From NCBI RefSeq assembly GCF_004341085.1, contig NZ_SLXW01000003.1, positions 186,001-250,000 of the forward strand: a DNA stretch of 64,000 nucleotides, written 5' to 3'. Source of the DNA: Sphingomonas sp. PP-CE-1G-424. Lineage in GTDB: Bacteria > Pseudomonadota > Alphaproteobacteria > Sphingomonadales > Sphingomonadaceae. Positions 52,524 to 61,690 of the stretch are shown here, piece after piece. A program made the translations under genes and the position numbers. The notes beneath the pieces were generated by a model. The model was not told where the DNA came from. It saw only the letters and a program-made list of their open reading frames with translations, and did not search any database. Every line of letters begins with the position of its first letter. Positions within the stretch are counted from its first letter, which is position 1.

Positions 52524-53669
52524 ATGAGCCTTCCCCTCAGCCAGATCGCGCGCATCGGCGCCTACACCGTCAAACAGCATATCAAGGGCGGCAAATATCC
52601 GCTCGTCCTGATGCTCGAGCCGCTGCTTCGCTGTAACCTGGCGTGCGCAGGCTGCGGCAAGATCGACTATCCCGACGCGATCCTCAACCAGCGGTTGAGC
52701 TATGACGAGTGCATGGCGGCGATCGACGATTGCGGCGCGCCGGCAGTCTCAATCGCCGGCGGCGAGCCGCTGCTGCACCGCGACATGCCGAAGATCGTCA
52801 AGGGGTACATCGATCGGAAGAAGTTCGTCATCCTGTGCACCAACGCGCTGCTGATGAAGAAGAAGATCAACGATTATACGCCGTCGCCGTTCTTCACCTG
52901 GTCAATCCATCTTGATGGCGATCAGGCCGCACACGACAAGTCGGTCTGCCAGGACGGCGTGTACGACGTCGCCAAGGATGCGATCGCACTCGCGAAGGCA
53001 AAGGGCTTCCGCGTCCAGGTCAACTGCACCGTGTTCGACGGTGCCGATCCGGCACGCACCGCGGCGTTCTTCGACGATATGGAAGCAAACGGCGTCGAGA
53101 TCACGATTTCGCCGGGCTATGCCTATGAGCGCGCACCCGACCAGGCGCATTTCCTCAACCGCGAGCGGACCAAGAATTTCTTCCGCGACGTATTTTCGCG
53201 TGGCAATGGCGGCAAGGCGTGGACCTTCACCAACTCGCCGCTGTTCCTCGACTTCCTCGCGGGCAACCAGACCTATGAATGCACGCCCTGGTCGATGCCG
53301 CTGCGCACCGTCTTCGGCTGGCAGAAACCGTGCTACCTCGTCGGCGAAGGCTATGTGGCGACGTTCGCCGAGTTGATGGAAGGCACCGACTGGGACGAAT
53401 ACGGCGTCGGCAAATATGAGAAGTGCGCCGACTGCATGGTCCATTGCGGCTTCGAAGGCACGGCGGCGACCGATGCGATCCGTCATCCGCTCAAGCTCAT
53501 GAAGGTGGCGATGAAGGGCGTTCGGACCGACGGACCGATGAAGCCCGATATCGACCTGTCGCACCAGCGTCCCGCTGCCGAGACCTATGCGTCACAGGTC
53601 GAGCGTGAACTCGCGCGGATCAAGGAAGCCGATCCCGTGGGTTTCAAGCGCGCGCAACGCGCTGCTTAA
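52524..53669 (+). CDS. hpnH: Radical SAM hopanoid adenosyltransferase HpnH
   Basis: A 381-residue radical SAM enzyme that attaches adenosyl to hopene (diploptene), the first step toward extended C35 hopanoids. The cluster-binding CxxxCxxC motif is Cys37, Cys41 and Cys44 (CNLACAGC). It is followed by SIAGGEPLLHRDMPKI and TWSIHLDGDQAAHDKSV. The C-terminal region has further cysteines (KCADCMVHCGFEG). The length and opening match known HpnH proteins. Its 3' end overlaps the converging hpnG by 78 bases. Co-transcription with ispH is likely. Confidence 0.96.
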   Translation: MSLPLSQIARIGAYTVKQHIKGGKYPLVLMLEPLLRCNLACAGCGKIDYPDAILNQRLSYDECMAAIDDCGAPAVSIAGGEPLLHRDMPKIVKGYIDRKKFVILCTNALLMKKKINDYTPSPFFTWSIHLDGDQAAHDKSVCQDGVYDVAKDAIALAKAKGFRVQVNCTVFDGADPARTAAFFDDMEANGVEITISPGYAYERAPDQAHFLNRERTKNFFRDVFSRGNGGKAWTFTNSPLFLDFLAGNQTYECTPWSMPLRTVFGWQKPCYLVGEGYVATFAELMEGTDWDEYGVGKYEKCADCMVHCGFEGTAATDAIRHPLKLMKVAMKGVRTDGPMKPDIDLSHQRPAAETYASQVERELARIKEADPVGFKRAQRAA

Positions 53670-54245
53670 CGCTCGGAACGCCCGCTCCGCGTCGATTCCG
53701 GTGCGGATCAGCGCGGGGAGTTGGGCAGGATGCCGCGCGAGTGATTTCAGCACCGCGCCCAGGGCCATCCCGCCGTCCGGTCGCATGCCGACGAGCGCGG
53801 CGGGCGGCAGGGTCCGCCGCGCATCGTCGGACACCACGCGGATCGCCGCGAACGGCAGTCCCCGGTGCATCGCCACGCGCGCGGCGACATGCGACTCCAT
53901 GTCTACGGCCAGCGCACCGGTAGCGAGATGAAGGCTGTGTTTGGCGTCGCTTGTAGCTGCGGGACTGTCCTGTCCAACGATCGCGCCGGTACGAGCGTGG
54001 GGAAGCTCGGCTCGCAGCCACGCGTTCAGACCCGCAGCGTGGGCATCGATCACCACATCGCCGATGTCGAGATCGGCTGCCAACGCGCCGCATAGCCCGA
54101 TCGACAGGATCGCGTTGGCCTCTCCACAGCGCCGTTCGAGCGCGTCTCCCAGCCGCTCGGCATCGCCGCCGCCGATCACCGGGACCAGCCCCGCCTTTTC
54201 GATTAGCTGCGCCTCGCGCTGCAGGCCGCACGCGACAAGGATCAC
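53592..54245 (-). CDS. hpnG: Hopanoid-associated nucleoside phosphorylase HpnG
   Basis: A 217-residue phosphorylase-superfamily protein, GTG start overlapping the shc stop. The visible family segments are ILVACGLQREAQLIEK at the N-terminus, ILSIGLCGALAADLDIGDVV and the purine/ribose site GALAVDMESHVAARVA. HpnG releases adenine from adenosylhopane, following HpnH. It is last in the minus-strand hpnA-to-G operon. The C-terminal 25 codons lie antisense to the hpnH 3' end. The ATG embedded in the shc stop is out of frame, so GTG 54245 is the start. Confidence 0.9.
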   Translation of the reverse strand: MILVACGLQREAQLIEKAGLVPVIGGGDAERLGDALERRCGEANAILSIGLCGALAADLDIGDVVIDAHAAGLNAWLRAELPHARTGAIVGQDSPAATSDAKHSLHLATGALAVDMESHVAARVAMHRGLPFAAIRVVSDDARRTLPPAALVGMRPDGGMALGAVLKSLARHPAQLPALIRTGIDAERAFRALSSALRALETHGIGFLDPREFTLDL

Positions 54246-56179
54246 ATCCCGTACCCGACGGCGCGCGTGTTCGAGCGCTTTAGATTGCGATACCGCGCCA
54301 TCGCCCAGAGCGGGAAATACTTTGGATAGCCGTGGTAGCGCAGGTAGAACACGCGTGGAAACCCGCCCCCGGTATAGTGTTCCTGGCCCCACAGACCGTC
54401 GGCATCTTGCTGCGCCGAGAGCCAGTTGATCCCCCGCTCGACCGCATCGCCGTCAACGCTACCCGCCGCCATCAGCCCAAGCAGCGCCCAGGCGGTCTGC
54501 GATGCGGTCGACGGTGCGGGCGTGTAGCCGGCGTAATCGAGCGCATAGCTGTCGCAATCCTCGCCCCAGCCGCCATCGGCATTCTGGATGCGCTCAAGCC
54601 AGTCGACCGCCTTGGCGACCATCTGGTGCTCGGCTGTAAACCCTGCCGCATTCAGCGCGCACAGCACCGACCAGGTGCCGTAGATGTAGTTGACGCCCCA
54701 GCGCCCGAACCAGCTGCCGTCCGCCATCTGCTCGCGCTCCAGATAGGCGAGCGCGCTGGCCATGCGGGGCCCGTCGCGTTGGCCGAGCTGCGCGAGCATC
54801 GACACGACGCGCGCGCTGACGTCCGCGGTCGGCGGGTCGAGCAATGCGCCATGATCGGAGAAGGGCAGGTTGTTCAGATAGTCGTAGCTGTTGTCCGCAT
54901 CGAACGCGCCCCAGCCGCCGTTGCGGCTTTGCAGCCCGACGGTCCATTCGACGCCGCGTTCGATCGCGGTAGCGTACGCTGCCCCGGCCTGCGCGCGATC
55001 CATCGCCATCACGACCACGGCGGTATCGTCGAGATCGGGATAATGATCGTTGTTGTACTGGAACGCCCAGCCGCCGGGCCGCACGTCGGGCTTCTCGTCC
55101 GCCCAGTCGCCCTTCACGTCGAGCACCTGCCGCGGCTTCAACCAGGCAAGCGCCTTCGCGGCCAGGTCGTCGCAGCCCGCTTCCATCATCGCGTGTGCCG
55201 CGAGCGCGGTGTCCCACACCGGCGAGACGCAGGGCTGGCAATACGCCTCGTCCTCGCCGACGATGAGCAAATTCTCGATCGACTGCCGCGCGATCGCCCG
55301 CGCCGGATGATCCGCCGCATAGCCGAGTGCGTCGAACATCATCACGCTGTTCGCCATCGCCGGATAGATCGCGCCGAGCCCGTCCTCGCCGTTCAACCGC
55401 TCGGTGACGAACGCTGTGCAAGCTTCGATCGCGCGCCGGCGCATCCGCTTGGGCCAGAGCCGGTCGCCGACCTTCAGCACCCGGTCGAGCGCGCCGAAGC
55501 CGGCCGTCCACAGCCACTTCGTATCTGCAGCCTTCGACCCGGGCCGAACCGCAGCGCCGGTGTAAAGTTCGTCGATCTTCACCCCCAGCGGATTGCGGGC
55601 GACCGGCTTCAGCGCGGCCAGCACGAGCAACGGCACGACGACGGTGCGCGCCCAGTACGACATCTTGGACAAGTGGACCGGGAACCAGCGCGGCGTCAGG
55701 ATCAGTTCGGGCGGCATTATCGGCACGGTCGCCCACGGCCCCGCGGCGAAAAGCGCAAGCTGGATTCGCGTAAAGACGTTGCTCGCCGCCGCACCGCCCG
55801 CAGCCAGGATCGCGGTTCGTGCGCGCACCATATGTGGCGCATCGGTCGTGTCGCCGATCATTTTTAACGCATAATAAGCCTTCACACTTGCGCTGACATC
55901 GAACGCGCCGTCGTGGAACAGGCCCCAGCCACCATGCGCCTCGGATTGGATGCGGCGGAGGTAGCGTCCGATCTTCGCTTCCAGATCCGCAGCGACGGGC
56001 TCGCCGAGATAATGCCGCAACAGGACGTATTCGGCCGGGATCGTCGCGTCGGCCTCGAGTTCGAACACCCAGTGCCCGTCGTCGCGCTGCTGCGCGGCCA
56101 ATGCGGCGGTAGCGCGGTCGACCGCGACTTCAACCGCGGCAAGCGAAGGGGGGGCGTGCATAGGATCGTTATCGGGCAT
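54242..56179 (-). CDS. shc: Squalene-hopene cyclase
   Basis: A 645-residue terpene cyclase making hopene/hopanol from squalene. The catalytic DXDD motif is at 382-385 (HYPDLDDTAVVV). Several QW-type repeats are visible (for example GGWGLFHDGAFD, NGGWGAFDADN and DGSWFGRWG), as are the late GWGEDCDSY and QTAWALLGL segments. It is a monotopic inner-membrane enzyme. The ATG at 56179 is preceded by AAGGGG; a second ATG lies six codons downstream. It overlaps hpnE by 11 bases and hpnG by 4. Confidence 0.97.
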   Translation of the reverse strand: MPDNDPMHAPPSLAAVEVAVDRATAALAAQQRDDGHWVFELEADATIPAEYVLLRHYLGEPVAADLEAKIGRYLRRIQSEAHGGWGLFHDGAFDVSASVKAYYALKMIGDTTDAPHMVRARTAILAAGGAAASNVFTRIQLALFAAGPWATVPIMPPELILTPRWFPVHLSKMSYWARTVVVPLLVLAALKPVARNPLGVKIDELYTGAAVRPGSKAADTKWLWTAGFGALDRVLKVGDRLWPKRMRRRAIEACTAFVTERLNGEDGLGAIYPAMANSVMMFDALGYAADHPARAIARQSIENLLIVGEDEAYCQPCVSPVWDTALAAHAMMEAGCDDLAAKALAWLKPRQVLDVKGDWADEKPDVRPGGWAFQYNNDHYPDLDDTAVVVMAMDRAQAGAAYATAIERGVEWTVGLQSRNGGWGAFDADNSYDYLNNLPFSDHGALLDPPTADVSARVVSMLAQLGQRDGPRMASALAYLEREQMADGSWFGRWGVNYIYGTWSVLCALNAAGFTAEHQMVAKAVDWLERIQNADGGWGEDCDSYALDYAGYTPAPSTASQTAWALLGLMAAGSVDGDAVERGINWLSAQQDADGLWGQEHYTGGGFPRVFYLRYHGYPKYFPLWAMARYRNLKRSNTRAVGYGM

Positions 56180-57422
56180 GATCGCCCCTTACCAAATGGG
56201 CGGCGGTTTCGCCCGAGCGCAGCGCCCCCTCGATCGTCGAGGGCAAGCCGGTATCGGTCCAGTCGCCCGCAAGGAACAGGTTGCGCCAGCGGGTACGCGC
56301 AGGCGGGCGTTTGGCATTCTGCTCGGGCGTGGCGGCGAAGGTCGCCCGTTTTTCCTTGACGATCTGCCAGCGCGGCATCGGCGCGTCGATCTTGAGCGCG
56401 GCGCAAATATCCGCCCAGAACGCCTGTGCTAGCGTCTCGCGGTCGCGGTCGACGAGATGATCGGCGGCGCTCACGGTCACCGAAAGTCGATCGTGAAACG
56501 CGAAAACCCATTCCGCGGTCCCGCCGAGCAGTCCCAGCATCGCGGGCGCGCCGGTTGGGGCTGGAAACGCGAAATGCCCGTTGACGATCGCGCGGTGTTC
56601 GTCGGGTGCCTGGAGACCGGGAATTAGCACGGTTGCGGTCCAGGCGGGCACGGCGAGGATCACCGCCTCGTCGTCTGCGATCTGTTCCGGTCCGTCGCCC
56701 CAGTCCAGGCTGGTCGCACGGTCGCCCTCGAAGCCGATCGCGCGAAGGCGGCGGCCGAGCGTCACCGGGCTTGCATGGCCCGCGAGCCACGCCAGCGCCG
56801 GATTGATGAACGCCGCGGACAGGTTCGGCTCGGCGATCCGCGGACGCATGGCCTTGCCACCTTTCGCGATCGTCTCGCGCAGGACCGCGCCTGCGAGCTT
56901 CGCCGAACTTTCGGCAGGTGCGGTGTTCAGCGCGGCGAGCAACACGGGTTCGAGCAACCGGGCCCACACCGGACCATCGGTCGCGATCCGCGCGTCGATC
57001 CGCTCCTCCCGATCGCCGAGCAGACGGGCTAGCGGCAGATAGTCGCGCGCACGGCTGCCCGGCACGCGACGGCGTTTCGCCATCACCCACCAGGGCACCG
57101 GACCATCGTTGATCCGCACCGTCCAGCGTTCGTTCGTCGCAAGATCGCAAAATGCGAAATCGGCATGGTCCGGCCCGGCGAGGGGGGGCGTCGCGGCGAT
57201 CGTCGCCCGGAAGCGGGTGACCGCAGTATTGCCCGACAGGACCAGATGATTGCCGTTGTCGATCGTCAGCCCGAGCTGCGGATCGTGATACGACCGGCAG
57301 CGTCCGCCTGCCTGCGCCGCGCCATCGACCACCCGGACCGCCAGCCCCGCCTCGCGCGCAGCGACTGCGGCGGCAAGCCCGGCCAGCCCCGCTCCGGCAA
57401 TCGTCACGCCGGAAAAGCTCAC
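56169..57422 (-). CDS. hpnE: Hydroxysqualene oxidoreductase HpnE (FAD-dependent)
   Basis: A 417-residue flavoprotein with an N-terminal dinucleotide-binding motif (VTIAGAGLAGLAAAVAAREA) and the amine oxidase/desaturase-type segment GGRCRSYHDPQLG. The C-terminal FAD contact NLFLAGDWTDTGLPSTIEGA also matches the family. HpnE reduces hydroxysqualene to squalene in the HpnCDE route. The GTG at 57422, overlapping the hpnD stop, is the start; the much longer open frame upstream is antisense or offset to hpnD. The 3' end overlaps shc by 11 bases. Confidence 0.93.
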   Translation of the reverse strand: MSFSGVTIAGAGLAGLAAAVAAREAGLAVRVVDGAAQAGGRCRSYHDPQLGLTIDNGNHLVLSGNTAVTRFRATIAATPPLAGPDHADFAFCDLATNERWTVRINDGPVPWWVMAKRRRVPGSRARDYLPLARLLGDREERIDARIATDGPVWARLLEPVLLAALNTAPAESSAKLAGAVLRETIAKGGKAMRPRIAEPNLSAAFINPALAWLAGHASPVTLGRRLRAIGFEGDRATSLDWGDGPEQIADDEAVILAVPAWTATVLIPGLQAPDEHRAIVNGHFAFPAPTGAPAMLGLLGGTAEWVFAFHDRLSVTVSAADHLVDRDRETLAQAFWADICAALKIDAPMPRWQIVKEKRATFAATPEQNAKRPPARTRWRNLFLAGDWTDTGLPSTIEGALRSGETAAHLVRGDHAR

Positions 57423-58258
57423 CGGGTCAGGCTCAGGCGCAGTATCGTCCAGAGCAGTGCCAGCTTCGATACGCGGACGCGGGTGCGCGGCGGCGCCCAG
57501 CCGACACCCTCCATCCGCGACAGCACCTTGGCATAGGCCGCCGCCATCAACCGCGGCGCGATCAGGTGTCCGCGCGGGCGCTTCGCCAGGATCGCGTTGG
57601 CCTGCGCATAATGGCCATGCGCTTCGGTCGCGAGTGCGCGCGCAACGGCGTCGATGCGCGGATCGGCTATGACCTCGGCCGGTGCGGTGATCGGGATGCC
57701 CGCACCGCTGAGCAGTTCGAACGGCAGGTAGACCCGGCCGATCGCAGCATCCTCGTCGATGTCGCGCAGGATATTGGTCAGTTGCAGCGCGCGGCCAAGA
57801 TGGAAGGCGAGCGCGATACCGGGCGCCGGGTCCATCCCGAAGATCCGCACGGACAACCGCCCGACCGCCGAGGCAACGCGGTCGCAATACAGGTCGAGCG
57901 TCGCGGCGGGGGGCCAACGTATGTCGGCTGCGACGTCCATCCCCATACCATCGATAACCGCGTACAAATCGGCGCGATCGAGATCGAAGCGGCGGACGGC
58001 CTCGGCGACGATGATCGCCTGTCCGGGGTCGCCACCGGCATAGAGCGCATCGATATCGGTCCGCCACTGGTCGAGCTGAGCGGCGCGCTCCGCTGGTATG
58101 CCCTGCTGATCGTCGGCGATGTCGTCGACGATCCGGCAAAACGCGTAGATCGCATACATCGCCTCGCGCTCGGCCTTCGGCAGCACGCGCATGCCGGCAT
58201 AGAAGGAACTGCCCGATACCTGGGCGCGGAGCGCGGCGGGTGTCGCATTGGGATTCAT
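57419..58258 (-). CDS. hpnD: Presqualene diphosphate synthase HpnD
   Basis: A 279-residue squalene/phytoene synthase-like enzyme condensing two farnesyl diphosphates to presqualene diphosphate. The first aspartate-rich motif is CRIVDDIADD (about 41-50) and the second is LTNILRDIDEDAAIGRVYLP. The FYAGMRVLPKAEREAMYAIY opening is typical of HpnD. The ATG at 58258 overlaps the hpnC stop (ATGA), and the stop overlaps the hpnE GTG. Tandem placement after hpnC is the usual hopanoid order. Confidence 0.94.
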   Translation of the reverse strand: MNPNATPAALRAQVSGSSFYAGMRVLPKAEREAMYAIYAFCRIVDDIADDQQGIPAERAAQLDQWRTDIDALYAGGDPGQAIIVAEAVRRFDLDRADLYAVIDGMGMDVAADIRWPPAATLDLYCDRVASAVGRLSVRIFGMDPAPGIALAFHLGRALQLTNILRDIDEDAAIGRVYLPFELLSGAGIPITAPAEVIADPRIDAVARALATEAHGHYAQANAILAKRPRGHLIAPRLMAAAYAKVLSRMEGVGWAPPRTRVRVSKLALLWTILRLSLTR

Positions 58259-59115
58259 CGCGGACGTCCCCGTACAAGGCTGCCCAGCGCAGCGCCCGCA
58301 GCGAGCCACGCCGCCTCCAGCTTGCCGTGATGGACGCGCTCGCTCAGCGGGTCGCGCGTCAGCAGGCGTTCGGTCAGGCTCTCGGCAAGTCTCTGGATGA
58401 TCGCCACCTCGGCGGCAAGCCGGCGGTCGCGGATCATCGCGGAGAAACCGGCGCTCGTCGCAAGCAGGCCGCGCGTGCGTTCGGCGAGCGTGACGATCGT
58501 GGCCCTGAGCGCGGGCGATGCGGCCTCTGCTCCAAGATCCTCGACCCGGGCGCCGTGCGCGGCAAGCATGTCCGTGGGAAGATACACGCGGTCGATCGCG
58601 CGGTAATCCTTCCCGCAGTCCTGAAGATGGTTGATGATCTGCAACGCCGCGCACAGCGCATCCGACGCCTCCCAGGTCGCGCGATCCTCGCCGTGGACGT
58701 CGAGCACATAACGTCCCACCGGCATCGCCGAGACCCGGCAATAGGCGATGAGCGAGTCCCAGTCGGCATAGCGGCGGACCGTGACGTCGTGTTCGAACGC
58801 GTCGAGCAGGTCGTTGGCATGGTGCGCGTCCAAACCCCGTTCGGCCATCACCCGGTGCAACGTCAGCGCCTGCGGTTCGTCGCCTCGGCCGGTCACGCCC
58901 AGCCGCATGGCGTGCAGTCGGGCTAGCTTGTCCTGGGCGGGTGCGGTCGGATGGTCGGCGATGTCGTCGGCGGCGCGCGCGAAGCGATAGAACGCCATGA
59001 TCGGCGCGCGGTGCTTCCGCTTCAGGATCGCCGAGGCGACCGGGAAGTTCTCGCCCGTGTGATCCTTGCCGGACGCGAGGTCGGCGGTCTGCTGATCCGA
59101 TGCCGTTGCCATCAT
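58255..59115 (-). CDS. hpnC: Hydroxysqualene synthase HpnC
   Basis: A 286-residue squalene/phytoene synthase-like enzyme converting presqualene diphosphate to hydroxysqualene. It has ENFPVASAILKRKHRAPIMA at the N-terminus, a first aspartate motif FARAADDIADHP (about 45-56) and a second site ALQIINHLQDCGKDYRA. Two adjacent ATGs (59115 and 59112) overlap the hpnB stop; 59115 is used here. It is the paralogue and neighbour of hpnD. Confidence 0.93.
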   Translation of the reverse strand: MMATASDQQTADLASGKDHTGENFPVASAILKRKHRAPIMAFYRFARAADDIADHPTAPAQDKLARLHAMRLGVTGRGDEPQALTLHRVMAERGLDAHHANDLLDAFEHDVTVRRYADWDSLIAYCRVSAMPVGRYVLDVHGEDRATWEASDALCAALQIINHLQDCGKDYRAIDRVYLPTDMLAAHGARVEDLGAEAASPALRATIVTLAERTRGLLATSAGFSAMIRDRRLAAEVAIIQRLAESLTERLLTRDPLSERVHHGKLEAAWLAAGAALGSLVRGRPR

Positions 59116-60239
59116 TGCCGCGCAGCCTGCGCGCGCCCTTTCCACATGCCGCCACGGCCTCGCCCGTGCTGCCAGGCGGATAGCAAGGTGCAGCCCGTGT
59201 AGAAAGCCGCAATGAGCGGGAGGCACGGCGACCATAACGGCGAGCGGTGGTAGAAGCGCAGCATCGGCAGGAACGACAGCGTCATCAGCAGCCATGCCGC
59301 TATCCCAACCGCGCGGGCCGGCCCATCGGCGAACAGCGCGAGCAGCGGCGGGGCGGCATAGACGAGCGCGAGGCCGATCACCGCGCCGATCAGCTTGAGC
59401 GGCGAATAGTCGAGCTGTGCGTAGGCGGACCGCGAGATCATCGCCGCGATCGGGCGGATGCCGTCATAGGGGCGTATGCTGCGCGACCGCTCGGTCAGCC
59501 CGAGCCAGACCGGCCCCTGCGTCTTCATCAGCGCACCGAACGCGCAATCGTCGATCAGCGCACCGCGGATCGCGCCGATCCCGCCCACCGCGGCCAGAGC
59601 CTCACGGCGCACCAGCATACAGCCCCCCGCTGCGGCACCCGGCCCTTGCCCGTTCACGCGCGAAAACGGGTAGAGCATTTGGAAGAAGTACACGAATGCG
59701 GGGATAAATGCGTGTTCCGCCCAATGCGTGCAGCGCAGCTTCGCCATCAGCGAGACCAGGGCCAGATCACGGTGCTCGGCCCTGGCGACCAGCGACCGCA
59801 GCGTATCGGGGGCATGCGCGATATCCGCGTCGGTCAGCCAGAGATAGCGCGGTGATCCGGCCGCAGCGATACCTTGCGATACCGCCCACAGCTTGCCGGT
59901 CCAGTCGGTGGGCAGGGGTGTGCCCCGCAGGATGGTCAGCCGATCGCCACCGGCGTCACGCGCGATGTCCGCCGTCCCGTCGCTGCTGCCGTCGTCCATC
60001 AGCACGATGCGGAAATCGCCGGGATAGTCCTGGGCGGCCAGGCTGCCGATCGCGCGCGCGATGACGTCCGCCTCGTCGCGCGCGGGCACGACCGCGACGA
60101 CATCGGGCCAGGACGTAACACTGGGCGCGGGGGCAGGGGGTACGTCGCGCGTGTCGCGTTCGCGGGCCAGCCAGAAGCCGCCATTGCCGAGCACCAGATA
60201 CAGCCAGATCGCGACCGTCGATACGGCGATGCCGATCAC
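59112..60239 (-). CDS. hpnB: Hopanoid-associated glycosyltransferase HpnB
   Basis: A 375-residue family 2 glycosyltransferase anchored by an N-terminal span (about 4-22) with several C-terminal spans (about 285-355). The GT-A core shows VVAVVPARDEADVIARAIGS, VLMDDGSSDGTAD and the DxD motif in LWLTDADIAHAPD, then WTGKLWAVSQG. HpnB is part of the standard hopanoid cluster; its acceptor is unresolved, perhaps a polyol-extended hopanoid. GTG start overlapping the hpnA stop. Confidence 0.92.
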   Translation of the reverse strand: MIGIAVSTVAIWLYLVLGNGGFWLARERDTRDVPPAPAPSVTSWPDVVAVVPARDEADVIARAIGSLAAQDYPGDFRIVLMDDGSSDGTADIARDAGGDRLTILRGTPLPTDWTGKLWAVSQGIAAAGSPRYLWLTDADIAHAPDTLRSLVARAEHRDLALVSLMAKLRCTHWAEHAFIPAFVYFFQMLYPFSRVNGQGPGAAAGGCMLVRREALAAVGGIGAIRGALIDDCAFGALMKTQGPVWLGLTERSRSIRPYDGIRPIAAMISRSAYAQLDYSPLKLIGAVIGLALVYAAPPLLALFADGPARAVGIAAWLLMTLSFLPMLRFYHRSPLWSPCLPLIAAFYTGCTLLSAWQHGRGRGGMWKGRAQAARQ

Positions 60240-61237
60240 CCGATCATGCCCGCCTGCCGGAACCAGGCGATCGCATCGGCCAGCGCCTGCTCATGCGGCC
60301 GCGCGTGGTAGCCAAGCTCGCGCGTCGCCTTGGCGGAACTGTAGAACATCGTGTGCTTGGCCATCCGCAGTCCGTCGAGCGTCAGGAACGGGTCCTTGCC
60401 GGTGACCGCGGCCAGTCGTTCGTTGAGCCACGCCAGCGGGAACAGCGGTGCGCGCGGCAGGCGGACCGTCGGCGCACGACGACCGACCATCGTCGCGATC
60501 GCCTTGAGCATGTCGGCCAGCGCGACGTCCTGCCCGCCGAGCACATAGCGCTCGCCGATCCGGCCCCGATCGAGCGCCAGCAGATGACCGCGCGCCACAT
60601 CGTCGACATGGACGAGGTTGAGGCCGCTGTCGACGAACGCGGGCATCTTGCCGTTCGCCGCTTCGACGATGATCCGCCCGGTCGGCGTGGGCCGCACGTC
60701 GCGCGGGCCGATCGGCGTCGAGGGATTGACGATCACGGCGGGCAGGCCCTGCTCGCGGACCATCGCCTCGACCAACCGTTCGGCGACCACCTTGCTGCGT
60801 TTGTACGCGCCGACGACGGTCTGTTCAGTGGCGGGTCGGGTTTCGTCGGCGGCCCCCGTGGGGTCGGGAAGCAGCGTCGCGACGCTACTGGTATAGACGA
60901 TGCGCTCTACCCCGGCTGCCAGCGCGGCCGCCATGACGTTAAGCGTGCTGGTGCGATTGTTGCGGACGATCTCTTCGGGATCGCGGGCCCAGATCCGGTA
61001 GTCTGCCGCGGTATGGATGACGTGGCTTACGCCTGCCATCGCCGCCGTTACGGCAGCCGCGTCGCGCAGATCCGCTTCGACGAGGGCACCGGGGAAATCG
61101 ACAAGGTTGGTCCGCGGGCTGGATGGTCGGACCAGCCCCCTAACCGGCATGCCATGCGCCGCCGCCGCCCGGGCGATCGCGGATCCCACGAAACCGGCGA
61201 CGCCGGTGATCAGGAGCGTCTCGCTGGAGCTGGTCAC
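60236..61237 (-). CDS. hpnA: NAD-dependent epimerase/dehydratase-family HpnA
   Basis: A 333-residue extended-SDR protein, GTG start and first gene of the minus-strand hopanoid operon. The NAD-binding GxxGxxG is in LLITGVAGFVGSAIA, and the active-site triad region contains YTSSVATLLPD and YKRSKVVAE (Tyr and Lys). HpnA is thought to act in late hopanoid or head-group modification, but its substrate is not settled. A GAGAG-like ribosome site lies 9 bases upstream. The 453-base region upstream should hold the operon promoter. Confidence 0.93.
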   Translation of the reverse strand: MTSSSETLLITGVAGFVGSAIARAAAAHGMPVRGLVRPSSPRTNLVDFPGALVEADLRDAAAVTAAMAGVSHVIHTAADYRIWARDPEEIVRNNRTSTLNVMAAALAAGVERIVYTSSVATLLPDPTGAADETRPATEQTVVGAYKRSKVVAERLVEAMVREQGLPAVIVNPSTPIGPRDVRPTPTGRIIVEAANGKMPAFVDSGLNLVHVDDVARGHLLALDRGRIGERYVLGGQDVALADMLKAIATMVGRRAPTVRLPRAPLFPLAWLNERLAAVTGKDPFLTLDGLRMAKHTMFYSSAKATRELGYHARPHEQALADAIAWFRQAGMIG

Positions 61238-61690
61238 GGCATCGAACTCTCACCGAACTTAGTTGTCCGAATGCCTTACGGCCATCGTCGCGCCGCGCAA
61301 TCCCGACTTGCGCATCCGAGGATCGCTTCCGTTGCGATACCGGTCCATGCCGCCCCTTTTTTCAGTTGCGCCGCTGGTTCGACCGGCGTGACGTATCCGG
61401 GCGGTAGAAATAGCGTTGCCACGGTCTGCCCGAGGGTTGGGGCTCATCATGCCCGCCTAGCACCGCTCACCCTATCCACGATCTCCATCGTCTCGTGCGA
61501 CGATCGCAGCGGCTTGGCTTAGTGCCGCTTGCCCGAAAAGCCGCCAATGCGTAGGCAGAGCTGCCCGGTTTCGCGATGAACGGCACTCGACGCGTCGTTG
61601 TGTGTATTTCACCGGCGGGCAACACGATGTGTTCAGGTTTTTCGGTTTAGCAGGAGCAGGCTGCCGAAGAGCTATACGCAAGGACGATCG
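61238..61690. other. 453-base divergent region between hpnA and the beta-lactamase-like gene
   Basis: Promoters for the hopanoid operon (leftward) and the beta-lactamase-like gene (rightward) are expected here. Short ORFs exist but have no ribosome site or family pattern. No consensus promoter pair, strong hairpin or repeat was recognised. AAGGA lies 7 bases before the rightward ATG at 61691. Confidence 0.4.

Noticed and set aside
54332..55867. 511-codon plus-strand frame across the squalene-hopene cyclase gene
   Set aside because: The cyclase with DXDD and QW repeats is on the minus strand; the plus frame has no recognisable protein features.
57422..58277. Upstream extension of hpnE to a 702-residue protein
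   Set aside because: The extra 285 codons lie in a different frame over hpnD. HpnE family length and the GTG overlap with hpnD support the short form.
61259..61450. 63-codon minus-strand ORF upstream of hpnA
   Set aside because: Low-complexity Arg/Gly content with no ribosome site. More likely part of the promoter region.
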